The notes under the pieces are model-generated. The model was not told the origin of the DNA and did not search any database. It was given only the letters and a program-made list of their open reading frames with translations. A stretch of DNA of 23,241 bases from Planctomycetota bacterium (GTDB taxonomy: Bacteria > Planctomycetota > Brocadiia > JAJRTI01), in the NCBI GenBank assembly GCA_024278415.1, contig JAJRTI010000687.1:1-23241 (forward strand), given 5' to 3'. The translations under genes were made by a program, and so were the position numbers. Shown piece by piece: positions 21,844 to 23,241 of this stretch (position 1 is its first letter; each line of letters starts with the position of its first letter).

Positions 21844-23241
21844 CTACGTCCAATACATGCGCTTGCCTTTACGTTTCCGTCGGCGCCGGCCTTGCGGCTT
21901 TTCTGGCCGGTCGTCGACGGCTTCGCCTTTGAGCTTCTTGAGTTCGATGACCTTGTCTCGCAGTTCGGCCGCGCGCTCGAAGTCAAGCTGGTCCGCGGCC
22001 TGAAGCATCTCCGCCTCCATCTCGCGGATCTGTTCCTGGGTGACGTATTGGGCCTCGTCCTCGCCCACGGCTTCACGGGCGACGCGGTTGGCCGCGATCT
22101 CTCCGACGATGCCGTCGCGAATCTCCTTCTGGATCGTCTGCGGCGTGATGTGGTGCTGCTCATTGTACGCGAGTTGGATGCGCCGGCGCCGGTTCGTCTC
22201 GTCGATCGCGCGGCGCATGGAGCCGGTCACTTTGTCCGCGTAGAGGATCGCCTCCGCGTTCACGTTGCGCGCGGCGCGGCCGATCATCTGGATGAGCGAT
22301 TGCTCGGAGCGGAACAGCCCCTCATGGTCCGCGTCGAGGATCAGCACCGCCGCGACCTCGGGCAGGTCCAGCCCTTCGCGCAGCAGGTTGATGCCCACGA
22401 TCACGTCCACGTCGCCGCGGCGTAGATCGTTGAGAATCTCGATGCGGTCCACGGTGTCGACCTCGCCGTGGAGGTAGTGGCAGTTGAAGCCTTCCTCCTG
22501 GATGTATTCGCTCAGGTCCTCGGCCATGCGTTTGGTGAGCGTGGTCACGAGCACGCGCTCCTGGCGCGCCACGCGCTTCTCGATCTCCTTGATCGCGTCG
22601 TTGACTTGCCCCCTGGCCGGGCGCAACGTGATCTTCGGGTCGATGAGGCCCGTGGGCCGAATCACCTGCTCGATCACTTGGCCGCCCGCGCGCTCCAGTT
22701 CATACTCCGCCGGCGTCGCGCTCACGTAGAGCACGCGGTGCATTTTGGTTTGGAGTTCATCCAGACGCAATGGCCGGTTGTCTTGGCACGACGGCAGGCG
22801 GAAGCCGTGGTCGACAAGCGTCTGCTTGCGGCTCACGTTCTGCCGGTGCATGGCGCCAAGCTGCGGCATGGTCTGGTGCGACTCGTCGATGACGAGCAAG
22901 AACTCCTTGGGGAAGTAGTCCACCAGCGTCCAGGGCGGTTCGCCCGGCGCGGAGCCCGTCAGGTGCCGGGTATACTCCTCGATCCCCGGGCAGTAGCCAG
23001 TCTCGACCATCAGCTCCATGTCGTACTTCGTGCGCGTTTCGAGGCGTTGGGCCTCGACGAGCTTGTTCTGCGCATAGAGTTCTTGGAGGCGCTCGTCGAG
23101 TTCCTGCTGGATCGAGCGTATGGGCCCTTCGAGTTGGTTCTCGGCGATCACGAAGTGTTTGGCCGGGTAGATCGAGATCTCCTCAGTCGTGTAGCGCACT
23201 TCGCCGGTGAGCGGGTCGAGCACAGAGATGCGGTCCACCTC
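21844..23241 (-). CDS. uvrB: Excinuclease ABC subunit B, C-terminal part
   Basis: UvrB is the damage-verifying helicase-like subunit of nucleotide excision repair. The window holds 465 codons plus the stop; the 5' part (P-loop, beta-hairpin) lies beyond the right edge, so no start is called. Visible landmarks are VIDESHQTMPQLGAMHRQ (motif II, DEAD-type), YVSATPAEYELERAGG (motif III), GINLLREGLDLPEVAAVLIL (motif V), SLIQMIGRAARN (motif VI) and the UVR domain near the end (EMLQAADQLDFERAAELRDK) that binds UvrC. The protein ends in a Lys/Arg-rich tail (RRRRKRKGKRMYWT). No damage or frameshift is seen. Confidence 0.97.
   Translation of the reverse strand, partial: EVDRISVLDPLTGEVRYTTEEISIYPAKHFVIAENQLEGPIRSIQQELDERLQELYAQNKLVEAQRLETRTKYDMELMVETGYCPGIEEYTRHLTGSAPGEPPWTLVDYFPKEFLLVIDESHQTMPQLGAMHRQNVSRKQTLVDHGFRLPSCQDNRPLRLDELQTKMHRVLYVSATPAEYELERAGGQVIEQVIRPTGLIDPKITLRPARGQVNDAIKEIEKRVARQERVLVTTLTKRMAEDLSEYIQEEGFNCHYLHGEVDTVDRIEILNDLRRGDVDVIVGINLLREGLDLPEVAAVLILDADHEGLFRSEQSLIQMIGRAARNVNAEAILYADKVTGSMRRAIDETNRRRRIQLAYNEQHHITPQTIQKEIRDGIVGEIAANRVAREAVGEDEAQYVTQEQIREMEAEMLQAADQLDFERAAELRDKVIELKKLKGEAVDDRPEKPQGRRRRKRKGKRMYWT

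Overview
The window is a high-GC (roughly 60%) chromosomal segment with well-spaced genes on both strands. Exported PQQ-type propeller, HEAT/LamG and beta-helix proteins, a Gfo/Idh/MocA oxidoreductase, ThuA- and hydroxypyruvate-isomerase-like sugar proteins, a LarA homologue and many dispersed palindromic repeats suggest an uncultured planctomycete-like, Lentisphaerae-like or Hydrogenedentes-like bacterium. This is inferred from gene content only; no rRNA or phylogenetic marker other than a partial uvrB is present.

Region 1 (1-2617) is an accessory patch, all on the + strand: a PIN-domain RNase (VapC-like) with a small co-transcribed partner, an FRG-domain protein, and a NYN-domain nuclease. 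The genes are separated by two elements (778-837 and 1951-2013) that look like integron attC sites with a good R''-type box and an inverted L''/L' pair but no recognisable R' box. This is the best candidate for an unusual or mobile system in the window.

Region 2 (2837-9605) holds dgkA (-), an exported HEAT-repeat plus LamG protein, an intergenic cluster of palindromes, a 1,074-residue exported protein joining a methyltransferase-like Rossmann domain to two PQQ-type propellers, and an exported FKBP prolyl isomerase that ends at a bidirectional terminator.

Region 3 (9697-13841) is a minus-strand unit etfB-etfA-acyl-CoA dehydrogenase with a good sigma70-like promoter. It probably passes electrons from acyl-CoA oxidation to ETF. 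A nested inverted repeat built from 7-8 bp tandem units sits between etfA and the dehydrogenase and runs over the etfA stop codon.

Region 4 (14048-21640) is a set of singly transcribed carbohydrate genes: ThuA-like (-), a frameshifted carbohydrate-binding pseudogene (+), a hydroxypyruvate-isomerase-like TIM barrel (-), an exported beta-helix protein (+), a LarA-like nickel racemase homologue (+) and a Gfo/Idh/MocA oxidoreductase (-). Several gaps carry REP-like palindromes, some in copies that differ by base-pair-preserving changes. The window ends inside uvrB (-).

The repeats often touch gene ends: stop codons of the PIN partner, the beta-helix gene and etfA all lie inside repeat elements.
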